DNA of 64,000 bases from contig JBBILR010000001.1 of the NCBI GenBank assembly GCA_037444825.1, positions 1 through 64,000 on the forward strand, in the 5' to 3' direction. Shown here in pieces: positions 32,997-40,835 of this stretch. Position numbers and translations under genes: made by a program. This DNA comes from JBFLVU01 sp037444825. GTDB lineage: Bacteria; Acidobacteriota; UBA4820; DSQY01. The notes beneath the pieces were generated by a model. That model saw only the letters and a program-made list of their open reading frames with translations, made no database searches and had not been told where the DNA came from. How positions within the stretch are numbered: position 1 is the stretch's first letter; every line of letters starts with the position of its first letter.

Positions 32997-33025
32997 AATA
33001 TAACACCACATCTTGTGGGTGTCAA
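32997..33025 (-). promoter_or_regulatory. Promoter of nrdJ
   Basis: Minus-strand TTGACA (33025-33020, perfect -35), a 17-nt spacer, then TATATT (33002-32997, 5 of 6 to the -10). Transcription would start near 32990, leaving a leader of roughly 90 nt before the nrdJ ATG. That leader is too short for a cobalamin riboswitch. NrdR box 1 fills the spacer. Confidence 0.75.
33003..33018 (-). promoter_or_regulatory. NrdR box 1, inside the nrdJ promoter
   Basis: ACACCACATCTTGTGG on the plus strand matches about 14 of 16 positions of the NrdR consensus acaCwAnATnTwGtgt. It is also part of a near-palindrome extending to GTGT on each side. It occupies the -35/-10 spacer, so NrdR binding would block RNA polymerase. 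NrdR is the nucleotide-sensing repressor of ribonucleotide reductase genes. The nrdR gene is not in this window. Confidence 0.7.
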
Positions 33026-33139
33026 GGGGATGAGGGGGCCGAAAAGACCTTGCCCCGGGGCCTTCGGAGGGGCGGCGGGCGGAAGGGCTTGATAAACCGA
33101 GAGAAAGCCCTTTCCCATCTGTGGAAAAGCCTTCCCGCC

Positions 33140-35881
33140 CTAGGACCCGGCTTCGGTGAGGTAGCCGACGGCGGCGTCCTGCTCCCCGTCCATGACCACC
33201 TCCAGCCGAAGGCCCGGCGCCGCCTGGTCCAGGTCCACGACCTTGAGGACCTCCTCCAGGTAGGCGTACTCCGGCAGCAGGGCGCTCAGGGCGTTGGGGC
33301 TCTTCGAGAAGAACTCCTCCCGGAAAACCACCCCCTCGTCGTCCGGGTAGAGGGCGAGGTACCGGATCCGCGATTCCACCAGGTCTTGGAAGAAGTGGGT
33401 GCCGAAGGAAAGGTCGGGGACGTAGTCCCCCTTGCGGCGGGCCACCTCCACCAGCATGGCGGTGTGGCTGATGTCCGAGTAGGTGACGCGAACCCCCAGG
33501 AGGATGTCCCCCCGGCTGCCCCAGCGGCCCGGCCCGATGAGCACGAAAGAGCGTGGAGGCAGGAGGGCGTTGAGCCGCCCCACCGCCTCCCCCACGGCCA
33601 GCATGTCCGTCTCGGAGGAGAGCCGGGCGTAGGCCGGCCCGTCCACGTACACGACGTAGCGAAGGTCCCGGATCTGCGCGGTGGTGACGTACTTCTTCGC
33701 CGTGAAGAGGACCCGTTCCGGCGGCAGGGACTCGGGGAGGGGGACCCGGACCTCGCTCCCGGCGCTGCTCTGCGGGCGGCACTGCAGCATGTACAGGTCC
33801 TTCCCGTCGTGGGCGAACTCCACGTCCACCGGCGTCCCCATGGCCTTCTGCAGGACCTCCAGGACCCGGCGCATCTGCTGGAGAAAGGGGGTCCCCTCGA
33901 AGAGCCCGGCGAAGGTGATCACGTACTCCGAGGGGGTGAGGGCGAGAAACCGCCCCGCGGGCCTCCGCAGCATTCCGTCGGAATGGACCGAGACCACCAG
34001 CTCCAGCAGGGGGAACTCCTCCCCGGCCTCCTGGAGGAGGGCCTCGAAGGGGACCGACTCGAAGCGGCCCGTCTCCATGTTGATGGCGTCCACGAAGCGC
34101 TGGGCGTACCGGATGGCCTGCTTCACGTCGGCGTTGACCCTCAGGCCCGGCTGGCCCGGGCTCACCAGCGTCGGGTAGTCGTCGCCCACCCGGTCCACCG
34201 CCCGGGTGCCCAGCCCCGCCACGATGCGGATCACCCCGTCCTCCCGCCGGAGCCGCGGCGACCACCGGAACTCGTTGTGGCTGAAGGCCACCCCGGCGAA
34301 GGCCGGGAGGAAGTAGCGCCCCACCCGTGTCCCCACCACCCGCTGGATGAGGACCCCCATCTCCTCCATGAAATCCAAAAGGCCCCTCTCCCGCCGGTAT
34401 TGGATGGGGTCCGGGCCCAGGATGGAGGCGTAGACCTCGGCGATGGCGTCTTCCAGGGCGCCGAGGCGCTCCTCCTCGGAGCCCTGGTTGGCCAGGAAGA
34501 GGCTCCGGTACTTTCCCGAGAAGGCCGTGCCCTCGCTGTCCTCCAGGAGGCTGGACGAGCGGACGATGAGCGGCCCCTCCCCCAGGTCCTGGAGGGCCAC
34601 CCGGAGCTGCCGTGAAAGGTCCGGCGGGAAGAAGGAGTGTTTGAAGACCTGCTCCAGGTAGGGGTAGCTCCGGCGCACCTCCTGGGGGGGGCTGTACTTG
34701 AAGGACTGGGTGTCCTCCAGGGAGTTGTACTTCACGAAGTCGAAGAGGCCGTCGGAGGCGAGGAACCAGGCCTTGGGGACGCGGATCCCCTCCAGCAGGG
34801 GGTCCCCCTTCCCCTCGGCTCTCAGGATCTGCTCGGCCAGGAGCAACCCCGAGGCCTTCCCGCCCAGCTTGCCCGCGCACTTGGGGGGACCCACCACCCG
34901 CCTCAGGAGGGCGGCGAAGACGGGGATGTCCATGTACTTTTTGGCGACGGCGATGAAGGGCAGGCGGTCGGTGAGGAAGCGGCGGGTGAGGGCCACCCGG
35001 AGGTTCAGGGCGTCGGAGGGGGAGAGGGCCTCGTCCCCCTGGCGGGAGGCGCGGTCGATCCTCTCCACGATGTCGGCGATGTCGGAGAGGGTGAGGTCCC
35101 GCTGCTCGGTGGCCAGCGCCAGGAACCCCACCCGGTCCTGCCGGATCCACTTCTTCACCAGGGCGGTGATCTCGTCGTGGGGCAGGATGACCGGGGCCAC
35201 GGCCAACAGGTCCTCGAAGACCCCCTCGAAGGCCGAGACGTCCCGCTTGCGCAGGGGCTGGTTGGAGCCCCGGGACTCCCGCTCCCGCTCGGCGGCGCTG
35301 CCTGGGTCGAAGCGCTCGATGAGGCGGTGGATTCCCGGCGCCCCCAGGTTGGACAGGTGGTTCATGAACTTCCTTAGGAGCCGCTTCCAGAGGTTGACGT
35401 CGGTCTCCCTCAAAAGGTCCAGGATGACCTGCCACTCCGGGCGGGCGGCCTGCCCCGCACCGGGGCCGCCGGGCGGCGCCTCGGCCATGCGGGCCACCTT
35501 CAGGGCCGCCACCCGAAGGAGCTGTTTTTCCTCCAGGAGGAAGGGCCGGTCCTTCCGGAGGGTCTCCGGCAGGGAGAGGTAGGCCGCCTCCAGGGAGCCG
35601 TACCCCCCGGAGGAGAGGGGGATGGGCTCCCGCAGGTTCCACGGCGTCTCCTGGAAGTCCGGCGGGGCGAAGACCTCCCGCCCCAGGGTCAGCCGGACGC
35701 GGAGCCGCTCCGGAAACCGAAAGCCCGAGGGGAGCAGGTCCACCACCGCCCTGGCGGCGGCCCGAGGATCCTGCGGGGGCTCGTCGGTCACCGCCGAGAG
35801 CCGGCTGAGGCACAGAAGCTCCTTGCTTCCCGCCACCGCCTCGGGAAGCGCCTTCCGATCGTCCCTGTCCGCTCTGGCCAA
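33140..35881 (-). CDS. PEP/pyruvate-binding (PPDK N-terminal type) domain protein
   Basis: 913 residues starting at a TTG (35881) with GGAGGAGG 6 nt upstream; no ATG or GTG start fits as well. The C-terminal two-thirds (about 390-880) resembles the nucleotide-binding domain of PPDK/PEP synthase. It has GKLGGKASGLLLAEQIL, IVRSSSLLEDSEGTAFSGKY, RRERGLLDFMEEMGVLIQRV and VDVEFAHDGKDLYMLQCRPQ. The N-terminal third is family-specific helical sequence. The phospho-His swivelling domain and PEP-binding barrel of true PEP synthase are absent. The reaction is therefore unclear and may be phosphotransfer to an unknown partner. It lies upstream of the nrdJ promoter on the same strand. Confidence 0.75.
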   Translation of the reverse strand: MARADRDDRKALPEAVAGSKELLCLSRLSAVTDEPPQDPRAAARAVVDLLPSGFRFPERLRVRLTLGREVFAPPDFQETPWNLREPIPLSSGGYGSLEAAYLSLPETLRKDRPFLLEEKQLLRVAALKVARMAEAPPGGPGAGQAARPEWQVILDLLRETDVNLWKRLLRKFMNHLSNLGAPGIHRLIERFDPGSAAERERESRGSNQPLRKRDVSAFEGVFEDLLAVAPVILPHDEITALVKKWIRQDRVGFLALATEQRDLTLSDIADIVERIDRASRQGDEALSPSDALNLRVALTRRFLTDRLPFIAVAKKYMDIPVFAALLRRVVGPPKCAGKLGGKASGLLLAEQILRAEGKGDPLLEGIRVPKAWFLASDGLFDFVKYNSLEDTQSFKYSPPQEVRRSYPYLEQVFKHSFFPPDLSRQLRVALQDLGEGPLIVRSSSLLEDSEGTAFSGKYRSLFLANQGSEEERLGALEDAIAEVYASILGPDPIQYRRERGLLDFMEEMGVLIQRVVGTRVGRYFLPAFAGVAFSHNEFRWSPRLRREDGVIRIVAGLGTRAVDRVGDDYPTLVSPGQPGLRVNADVKQAIRYAQRFVDAINMETGRFESVPFEALLQEAGEEFPLLELVVSVHSDGMLRRPAGRFLALTPSEYVITFAGLFEGTPFLQQMRRVLEVLQKAMGTPVDVEFAHDGKDLYMLQCRPQSSAGSEVRVPLPESLPPERVLFTAKKYVTTAQIRDLRYVVYVDGPAYARLSSETDMLAVGEAVGRLNALLPPRSFVLIGPGRWGSRGDILLGVRVTYSDISHTAMLVEVARRKGDYVPDLSFGTHFFQDLVESRIRYLALYPDDEGVVFREEFFSKSPNALSALLPEYAYLEEVLKVVDLDQAAPGLRLEVVMDGEQDAAVGYLTEAGS

Positions 35882-36031
35882 CGTATTCCTCCTCCATCCA
35901 TCATGCCACGGCCCGGTGGCGGAAGGAAAAGCCCCCCTTGCCCCGGCCGCGGCGGGGGTTCCGCCGGCGGGAGGGGTGAGGTAGGATGCCTTCAGAAGCG
36001 AAAGCGGCGTCATCCTGCCGGGGAGGTTCCC

Positions 36032-36655
36032 ATGGGGGCGGTGGAGCCGGAAGGGGAAAGCCGGGGGTTCTGGGGAAAGGTCTGGGAAAGGTTTTGGTGG
36101 GTCTTCGCCCTCGCTCTCGTCGGCGGCGTGGCGGGGGTGTACAAGCTTTTCGGCGGCGTGGCGCTCCTGAAGCTCTGGGCCTCCCTCTTCGCCGGCCTGG
36201 GCGCGGCGGTCATGGTCTACGGCGGGCGGGCTTGGAGGCTCGCCTCCCGAAGCCCGGAGTGGTTCCCGGCGCAGGCGCGGGTGCTCCGTTCCGAGGTGAG
36301 GACCGAAAGGAACTCCTCCTTCAGCCGCGACGGGATCAACCCCAGCTACCAGACCGTCTCCCACTACCCGGAGGTGGAGTACGAGTACGAGGTGGAGGGA
36401 GAGAAGAGAAGGTCCGATAGGGTCCTCCTCGTGCGGGTGAACTACTCCGCCGAGGAGGCGGCCGCCACGGTGGCGAAGTATCCCACAGGAGCCGCCGTTA
36501 CCGCCTGGTACGACCCCCGGGATCCCGACCGGGTGGTCTTGGAGCCGGGTCTTCGGGGGGCGAGGTCCAAGTACGCCATCCCGCTGCTCGTCGGCCTCGT
36601 TTTCATGCTCTTTGGCATTTCCACGTGGGTGGTGCTGGCGTTGCTGGGGCGTTGA
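36032..36655 (+). CDS. DUF3592 membrane protein
   Basis: 207 residues from MGAVEPEGES (GGGGAGG upstream of the ATG). Two N-terminal TM helices (about 22-68, VFALALVGGVAGVYKLFGG and LWASLFAGLGAAVMVYGGRA) are followed by a soluble beta domain. That domain has YPEVEYEYEVEGEKRRSDRV and VAKYPTGAAVTAWYDPRDPD, typical of DUF3592. A last TM helix (LLVGLVFMLFGISTWVVLAL) ends the protein. Function unknown. A TAGGAT box near 35983 may be its -10. It is convergent with the AMMECR1 fusion gene. Confidence 0.8.
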   Translation: MGAVEPEGESRGFWGKVWERFWWVFALALVGGVAGVYKLFGGVALLKLWASLFAGLGAAVMVYGGRAWRLASRSPEWFPAQARVLRSEVRTERNSSFSRDGINPSYQTVSHYPEVEYEYEVEGEKRRSDRVLLVRVNYSAEEAAATVAKYPTGAAVTAWYDPRDPDRVVLEPGLRGARSKYAIPLLVGLVFMLFGISTWVVLALLGR

Positions 36656-36671
36656 GGCCCCGGGCGGCCCG

Positions 36672-38192
36672 TCACCGAGCCCCCGTTTTTTCCTCGGCGA
36701 AAACCTCCGCCTGGAAGGTGGAGAGCCGCGCCCCCCGCTTCCAGCACTCCGCCTCCAATCCGGCCTTTTCGCAGAGGCGGCCGAGCAGCTCCTCCCGGTT
36801 CCACCCCTGCTCGGGGGCCACCTGGGGGAGAAAGACCGCGCTTCGCGCCCCCTTTTCGAGGAGCACGCCGTCGCGGCCCACCACCACCGCCCCCGGTCCC
36901 GAAACGGGCGCGAAGGGGGTGAGGGCGGAAATCTCGATCTCCAAGGACGAAAGTTCCCAGCTCTTCACCGGGGGAAAGCGGGGGTCGTGGAGGGCCGCCT
37001 GAACGGCCATGCGGGCCACGGTGAGGGCGAGGGGGGTGTCGGGGACCATCCGGCCGATGCATCCGCGAAGTTCCCCCTTTTCCTTGAGGGTGACGAAGGC
37101 GCCCCGGGGGGCGCGCAGGGCGGGGGAGTCCGGCCGCGGCAGGGGGACCGTGTCCGTGAGAAAAAGCCGCTCCAGCACCCGGCGGGCCAGGGCGAGGAGG
37201 GCCCTACGCTCGGCGGCGGAGAGGGGGGGCGCCTGCTCCGGGGGGGCGGGGCGGGAGAGGGCCGAAAGGTCGGGCGGCCCCTCCTCGGCGGTGAAGACGA
37301 CGGCGCCGTACCCCACCACCCGGTCCTCCTCTCCGAAGACCGTGTCCCCGGAGTTGGCGTAGGACACCACCACTCCCCTCCGGGCCCCCAGGGCCCTCAG
37401 GGCGCTGAGCAGGACCAGGAGGGGGCCCCGCCCGCAGGCGCAGGTGGCGAGTGACGGCCTTCCCCGCCGCTCCTCCCGCTCGGTGACCGTCCGGAAGAGG
37501 ACGGGGTCCAGGGCCGCCGCGGCCTCCAGCGTCTTCCGGTCGGTCTCCACCGCCTCGCCGTACGGCGGGTAGTGGGAGAGGTCCGACGAGGCCACGAGCA
37601 GCGCCTTCCGGCCGCGCAGCTTCTCCGCCAAAACCTCGCCGAGGCGGCGGCAGAGGGCGCCGTCGTCGGTCCCCACGACGGCGGTGAGAACCCTTGCCCC
37701 CGGGAAAAGGACCTGGACGAAGGGGAGGGGGACCTCCTCCGAATGCTCCCGGCGGTGGGCCTCGGGGCGGTAGGCGAAGGCGGGGTCGGCCGACCGAAGG
37801 GCCCGGGCCAGCCCTTCGTCGGCCGGGATCGTCCCCAGCGGGGTGCGGTAGGCCCGTCCCCCGAAGACCGAGGCTCCCGGAAAGGGGTCCACGGTGTGGT
37901 TCGTGGCCAGGATCACCACCGTGTCGTACTCCTGGCCCTGGGCCTGGCGAAAGGCGTCGGCCAGGATCTGGCCGGAAAAGACGTACCCGGCGTGGGGAAC
38001 CAGGAGGCCCAGGGGCCTCGGGCCGCGCGGGGGACGGGCCTCCTCCAGAAAGGCCCGGACGGCCTTTTCGAGGCGGACGCCGTCTTCAGGGTAGAACGAG
38101 CCGGCCGCGGCGGCCTCGCGCACGGCTTCCTCCCCCGCCGGGACCAGGAGGCAGGGCACGAGAAGGGCCGCCCACCAGGCCGCGCCCCTCAT
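36672..38192 (-). CDS. Memo-AMMECR1 fusion (AmmeMemoRadiSam proteins B and A), exported
   Basis: 506 residues from the ATG at 38192, which overlaps the stop of the radical SAM gene by 4 bp. Residues 1-19 (MRGAAWWAALLVPCLLVPAG) form a signal peptide. Residues 30-300 are a Memo domain: AAGSFYPED, VPHAGYVFSGQI, VVILATNHTV, HRREHSEEVPLPFVQ, LLVASSDLSHYPPY, YANSGDT. Residues 330-506 are an AMMECR1 domain: PRGAFVTLKEKGELRGCIGR and LHDPRFPPVKSWELSSLEIE. Memo, AMMECR1 and a radical SAM enzyme form a conserved set of unknown chemistry. The fusion and the signal peptide are notable. Confidence 0.9.
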   Translation of the reverse strand: MRGAAWWAALLVPCLLVPAGEEAVREAAAAGSFYPEDGVRLEKAVRAFLEEARPPRGPRPLGLLVPHAGYVFSGQILADAFRQAQGQEYDTVVILATNHTVDPFPGASVFGGRAYRTPLGTIPADEGLARALRSADPAFAYRPEAHRREHSEEVPLPFVQVLFPGARVLTAVVGTDDGALCRRLGEVLAEKLRGRKALLVASSDLSHYPPYGEAVETDRKTLEAAAALDPVLFRTVTEREERRGRPSLATCACGRGPLLVLLSALRALGARRGVVVSYANSGDTVFGEEDRVVGYGAVVFTAEEGPPDLSALSRPAPPEQAPPLSAAERRALLALARRVLERLFLTDTVPLPRPDSPALRAPRGAFVTLKEKGELRGCIGRMVPDTPLALTVARMAVQAALHDPRFPPVKSWELSSLEIEISALTPFAPVSGPGAVVVGRDGVLLEKGARSAVFLPQVAPEQGWNREELLGRLCEKAGLEAECWKRGARLSTFQAEVFAEEKTGAR

Positions 38193-39397
38193 TGCCAGAC
38201 CCCCCGCACCGGTTTCCCGCAAAAGGCGCAGGCGCCGTCCTGGAGGTGGTTGGCGGTGACGAAGAAGCCCTGGCGTTCGATCACCGCCTTGCCGCAGGAG
38301 GGGCAGTAGGTGTGGTTCCCCGGGTGGCCCGGGACGTTGCCCACGTACGGGTACCTCAGGCCGTGCCTCAAGGCGGTCTCCCGGGCCCTTTCCAGCGTGG
38401 CCACCGGCGTGGGGGGAAGGTGGAGGAGCTGGAAGTCCGGGTGGAAGCGGGTGAAGTGGAGGGGGACGTCGGGTCCCACCTCCCCCGCCACCCACCGGCA
38501 GAGCTCGTCCAGGAGGGCGGGATCGTCGTTCAGCGTGGGGACCACGAGGTTCACGATCTCCAGGTGCCGCCCGCCCCGGGCCACCGCGCGGATGGTCCTC
38601 AAGACCGGCTCCAGCTCCGCCCGGGAGACCTTTCGGTAGAACTCCGGCGAGAAGCCCTTGAGGTCCACCTTGATGGCGCCGAGGACCTCGATCATCTCCC
38701 GCAGGGGGGCCTCCTGCATGAAACCGCAGGAAACGAGGACAGCCCGGAGGCCCCTTTTCCGGGCCTCCCGCGCCGCGTCCAGAAGGTACTCGGCGAAGAC
38801 CGTGGGCTCGTTGTAGGTGAAGGCGATGACGGGGGTCCCCACCTGCCGGGCCCTCTCCGCCAGGGCGGCGGGGGGGAGGTAGTCGGCCGGGAGGTCCTCC
38901 GGGGAGGCCTGGGAGATCTCCCAGTTCTGGCAGAAGCGGCAGGCGAGGGGACAGCCGGCCGTGCCGAGGGAGAAGGCCTGGGAGCCCGGAAGGAAATGGT
39001 AGAAGGGCTTCTTCTCGATGGGGTCCACGTGCAGGGCCACGGGGCGGCCGTAGACGAGGCTCCGAAGCTCGCCGCGCACGTTGGCGCGGGCGCGGCACCG
39101 GCCCCGGCTCCCCTCCTCGATGACGCAGGCGTGGGCGCAGAGAAGGCACTTCACCGGCCGCTTCCGGTGGCCCTTTTCGGGCTTTCCGGCGGGGGCCTTC
39201 TCGTGGCAGGCGGAGCAGGAAAGGGAGGGGGAGCCCTCGGGGAGCCAGAAACGGGCGGGGGGGGCGGTCTTCAGCAGTTCCGCCAGGTAGGCCCCCTCCG
39301 CCGCCGCCCGGAGCGGTTTCGGAAGAAGGACGGCGCCCGTCCCCCAGAGCCCCAGCCGCGCGAGGAAATCCCGCCGGGGAAGGTGCTCACCGCCCAT
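38189..39397 (-). CDS. AmmeMemoRadiSam-type radical SAM enzyme with Tat-like signal
   Basis: 402 residues. Residues 6-33 look like a Tat signal: LPRRDFLARLGLWGTGAVLL. A CSACH motif at 61-65 fits a heme c or metal site. Extra cysteines occur at 84, 87, 91 and 101. The radical SAM cluster is CPLACRFCQNW (Cys 149, 153, 156), followed by FTYNEPTVFAEYLLD and SCGFM, as in PflA-like members. The C-terminus has a zinc-ribbon pair, CPSCGKAV and CAFCGKPV. It is translationally coupled to the Memo-AMMECR1 fusion. Export of a radical SAM enzyme is inferred from the leader only. Confidence 0.88.
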   Translation of the reverse strand: MGGEHLPRRDFLARLGLWGTGAVLLPKPLRAAAEGAYLAELLKTAPPARFWLPEGSPSLSCSACHEKAPAGKPEKGHRKRPVKCLLCAHACVIEEGSRGRCRARANVRGELRSLVYGRPVALHVDPIEKKPFYHFLPGSQAFSLGTAGCPLACRFCQNWEISQASPEDLPADYLPPAALAERARQVGTPVIAFTYNEPTVFAEYLLDAAREARKRGLRAVLVSCGFMQEAPLREMIEVLGAIKVDLKGFSPEFYRKVSRAELEPVLRTIRAVARGGRHLEIVNLVVPTLNDDPALLDELCRWVAGEVGPDVPLHFTRFHPDFQLLHLPPTPVATLERARETALRHGLRYPYVGNVPGHPGNHTYCPSCGKAVIERQGFFVTANHLQDGACAFCGKPVRGVWQ

Positions 39398-39488
39398 GGA
39401 TGCCCTCCAGGGAAACGGTAGGTTCGGGAAGGCACGAAGTCAAAGGCCCTCCCGCCCCCGCGGCGCGGCCTCGGAAAGCCCGCGCCGC

Positions 39489-39956
39489 TCACCGCGGGCG
39501 GACGCGCATGGTGCCGTCCTGGGCGGTGAGGACCTCCACCTCCTGGCCCGGCGTGAAGGTCTCCCCCGGGGCCTGTGCCTGGACGATGGCGTAGGTGATC
39601 CCCGACTCCAAACGGACGACGATCTCCAGGGCGGGGTACCGGGCGCCGTCCCGCTCCATGGCGTTTCCCGCCAGGGACCCGAGGATCGCTCCGGCCACGG
39701 TGGCCAGGGCCTTTCCGCTGCCCTGGCCCACCGCCGATCCGGCGGTGGCGCCGGCCACCATGCCGGCGAAGCCCCCGAAGCCCGAGGGGGTGCCCTCGAT
39801 GGAGACGGCGCGGACCCCCTCCACCACGCCCCGCTGGACGGTCATGGGGAGGCGGGCCTCCCGCGGGGAGTAGACCCGCCCCGAGGGCCCCGCGGCGCAG
39901 GCCAGGGACAGGAGGGTCACGAGAACGAGAACGGCGAAGGGTCCGTTGGGCTTCAT
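39489..39956 (-). CDS. SlyB-like outer-membrane lipoprotein (glycine zipper)
   Basis: 155 residues. The leader ends in a lipobox LSLAC with the lipid-attachment Cys at 20. The centre is a glycine-zipper pair, GFGGFAGMVAGATAGSAVG and LATVAGAILGSLAGNAME. It is followed by a beta domain YPALEIVVRLESGITYAIVQ and VQAQAPGETFTPGQEVEVL. This is the SlyB/Pcp family layout, an outer-membrane-associated lipoprotein often linked to envelope stress. It starts just after an imperfect RBS (GGAGGC). No operon partner is evident. Confidence 0.85.
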   Translation of the reverse strand: MKPNGPFAVLVLVTLLSLACAAGPSGRVYSPREARLPMTVQRGVVEGVRAVSIEGTPSGFGGFAGMVAGATAGSAVGQGSGKALATVAGAILGSLAGNAMERDGARYPALEIVVRLESGITYAIVQAQAPGETFTPGQEVEVLTAQDGTMRVRPR

Positions 39957-40150
39957 GGCGGCCTCCAGGGAGCCGAGACCTTTCCGGCTCTCTTCCCATT
40001 ATAGGGCTCCTCGGGGCTCGATTCCCGTGACGGGGAACACAACCGGCCGGAGAAAGTGGGCCGGCAGAAGATCCCGACAAGGAAGCGGTGCCCCTCGGCG
40101 GGGGGAGTCTCGCCGCCGTGTGGTACCATCCTCCTCTCAAGGAGGACCTC

Positions 40151-40738
40151 ATGAGGGCTTCTCGGAAGACGTGGGCGGCGGGCTTGCTGTTGCTCGGTCT
40201 GGTCTTGGTGGTCCCCGCGGCCACGAGGCTCGTCTCGGGAACCTCCGAGGAGGAGTGGCCCGCCCTCAAGGAACGGCTCGCCCGGGTGGATCTCGACGGC
40301 GCCCCCTACACCTACGCCAAGCGCACCCGCAACTACGACTTCGAGGTGGCCTTCCGCACCCCCTTCGCCCAGGCGGCGGCCTTCGTCCAGCGCAACGCCA
40401 AGAACCCCGAGGCGGTAACCCTCGAGCGCTGCCTGTCCTTCCTCAACTCGGGCGTCGTGGCGGTGGATGTCTCGGCCATGGCCCGGGGGAAGGAGCAGGC
40501 GGAGGGGGTGAAGGCCGTCCTGCGCGTGGACGGCAAGGACCTTTCCCCCCTCTCCGTCCAGGAACACGCCACGAGGCTCCGCCAGATCGGCTTCTACGCG
40601 GAGCCCTACGACCAGGCCTCCCACACTTTCTTCTTCGACGCCGAGGCCCTTTCCGGCGCCTCCTCGGTTTTCGTGGTCCTCACCGACGCCGAGGGCCGCG
40701 AGGTGGAAATCCGCGTCAAGACCGAACGGCTGGAGTGA
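40151..40738 (+). CDS. Secreted or membrane-anchored protein of unknown function
   Basis: 195 residues from the ATG at 40151, which has AAGGAGG 5 nt upstream; earlier in-frame starts lack a site. Residues 5-27 form a signal peptide or anchor (RKTWAAGLLLLGLVLVVPAA). The mature part contains PYTYAKRTRNYDFEVAFRTP and ends in SSVFVVLTDAEGREVEIRVK, suggesting a small beta-rich domain. I recognise no family. It lies between slyB (divergent) and carA (97-bp gap). Confidence 0.65.
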   Translation: MRASRKTWAAGLLLLGLVLVVPAATRLVSGTSEEEWPALKERLARVDLDGAPYTYAKRTRNYDFEVAFRTPFAQAAAFVQRNAKNPEAVTLERCLSFLNSGVVAVDVSAMARGKEQAEGVKAVLRVDGKDLSPLSVQEHATRLRQIGFYAEPYDQASHTFFFDAEALSGASSVFVVLTDAEGREVEIRVKTERLE

Positions 40739-40835
40739 CGGGCCGCCGAGCCGGCACCCGCCCCGTCCGGCCCCCGTCCCGCTTTCCCCTCCCTCCCCTC
40801 CTGTGGTACCCTCCCCCCGACCGCGGGAGGCCGGG

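Noticed and set aside
32899..33139. Cobalamin riboswitch before nrdJ
   Set aside because: The mapped promoter leaves only about 90 nt of leader and no B12-box word was found; the signals fit NrdR boxes instead.
31246..34615. Long plus-strand frames opposite nrdJ and the PEP/pyruvate-binding gene
   Set aside because: Both lie fully antisense to conserved genes and cross the nrdJ promoter; no recognisable motifs.
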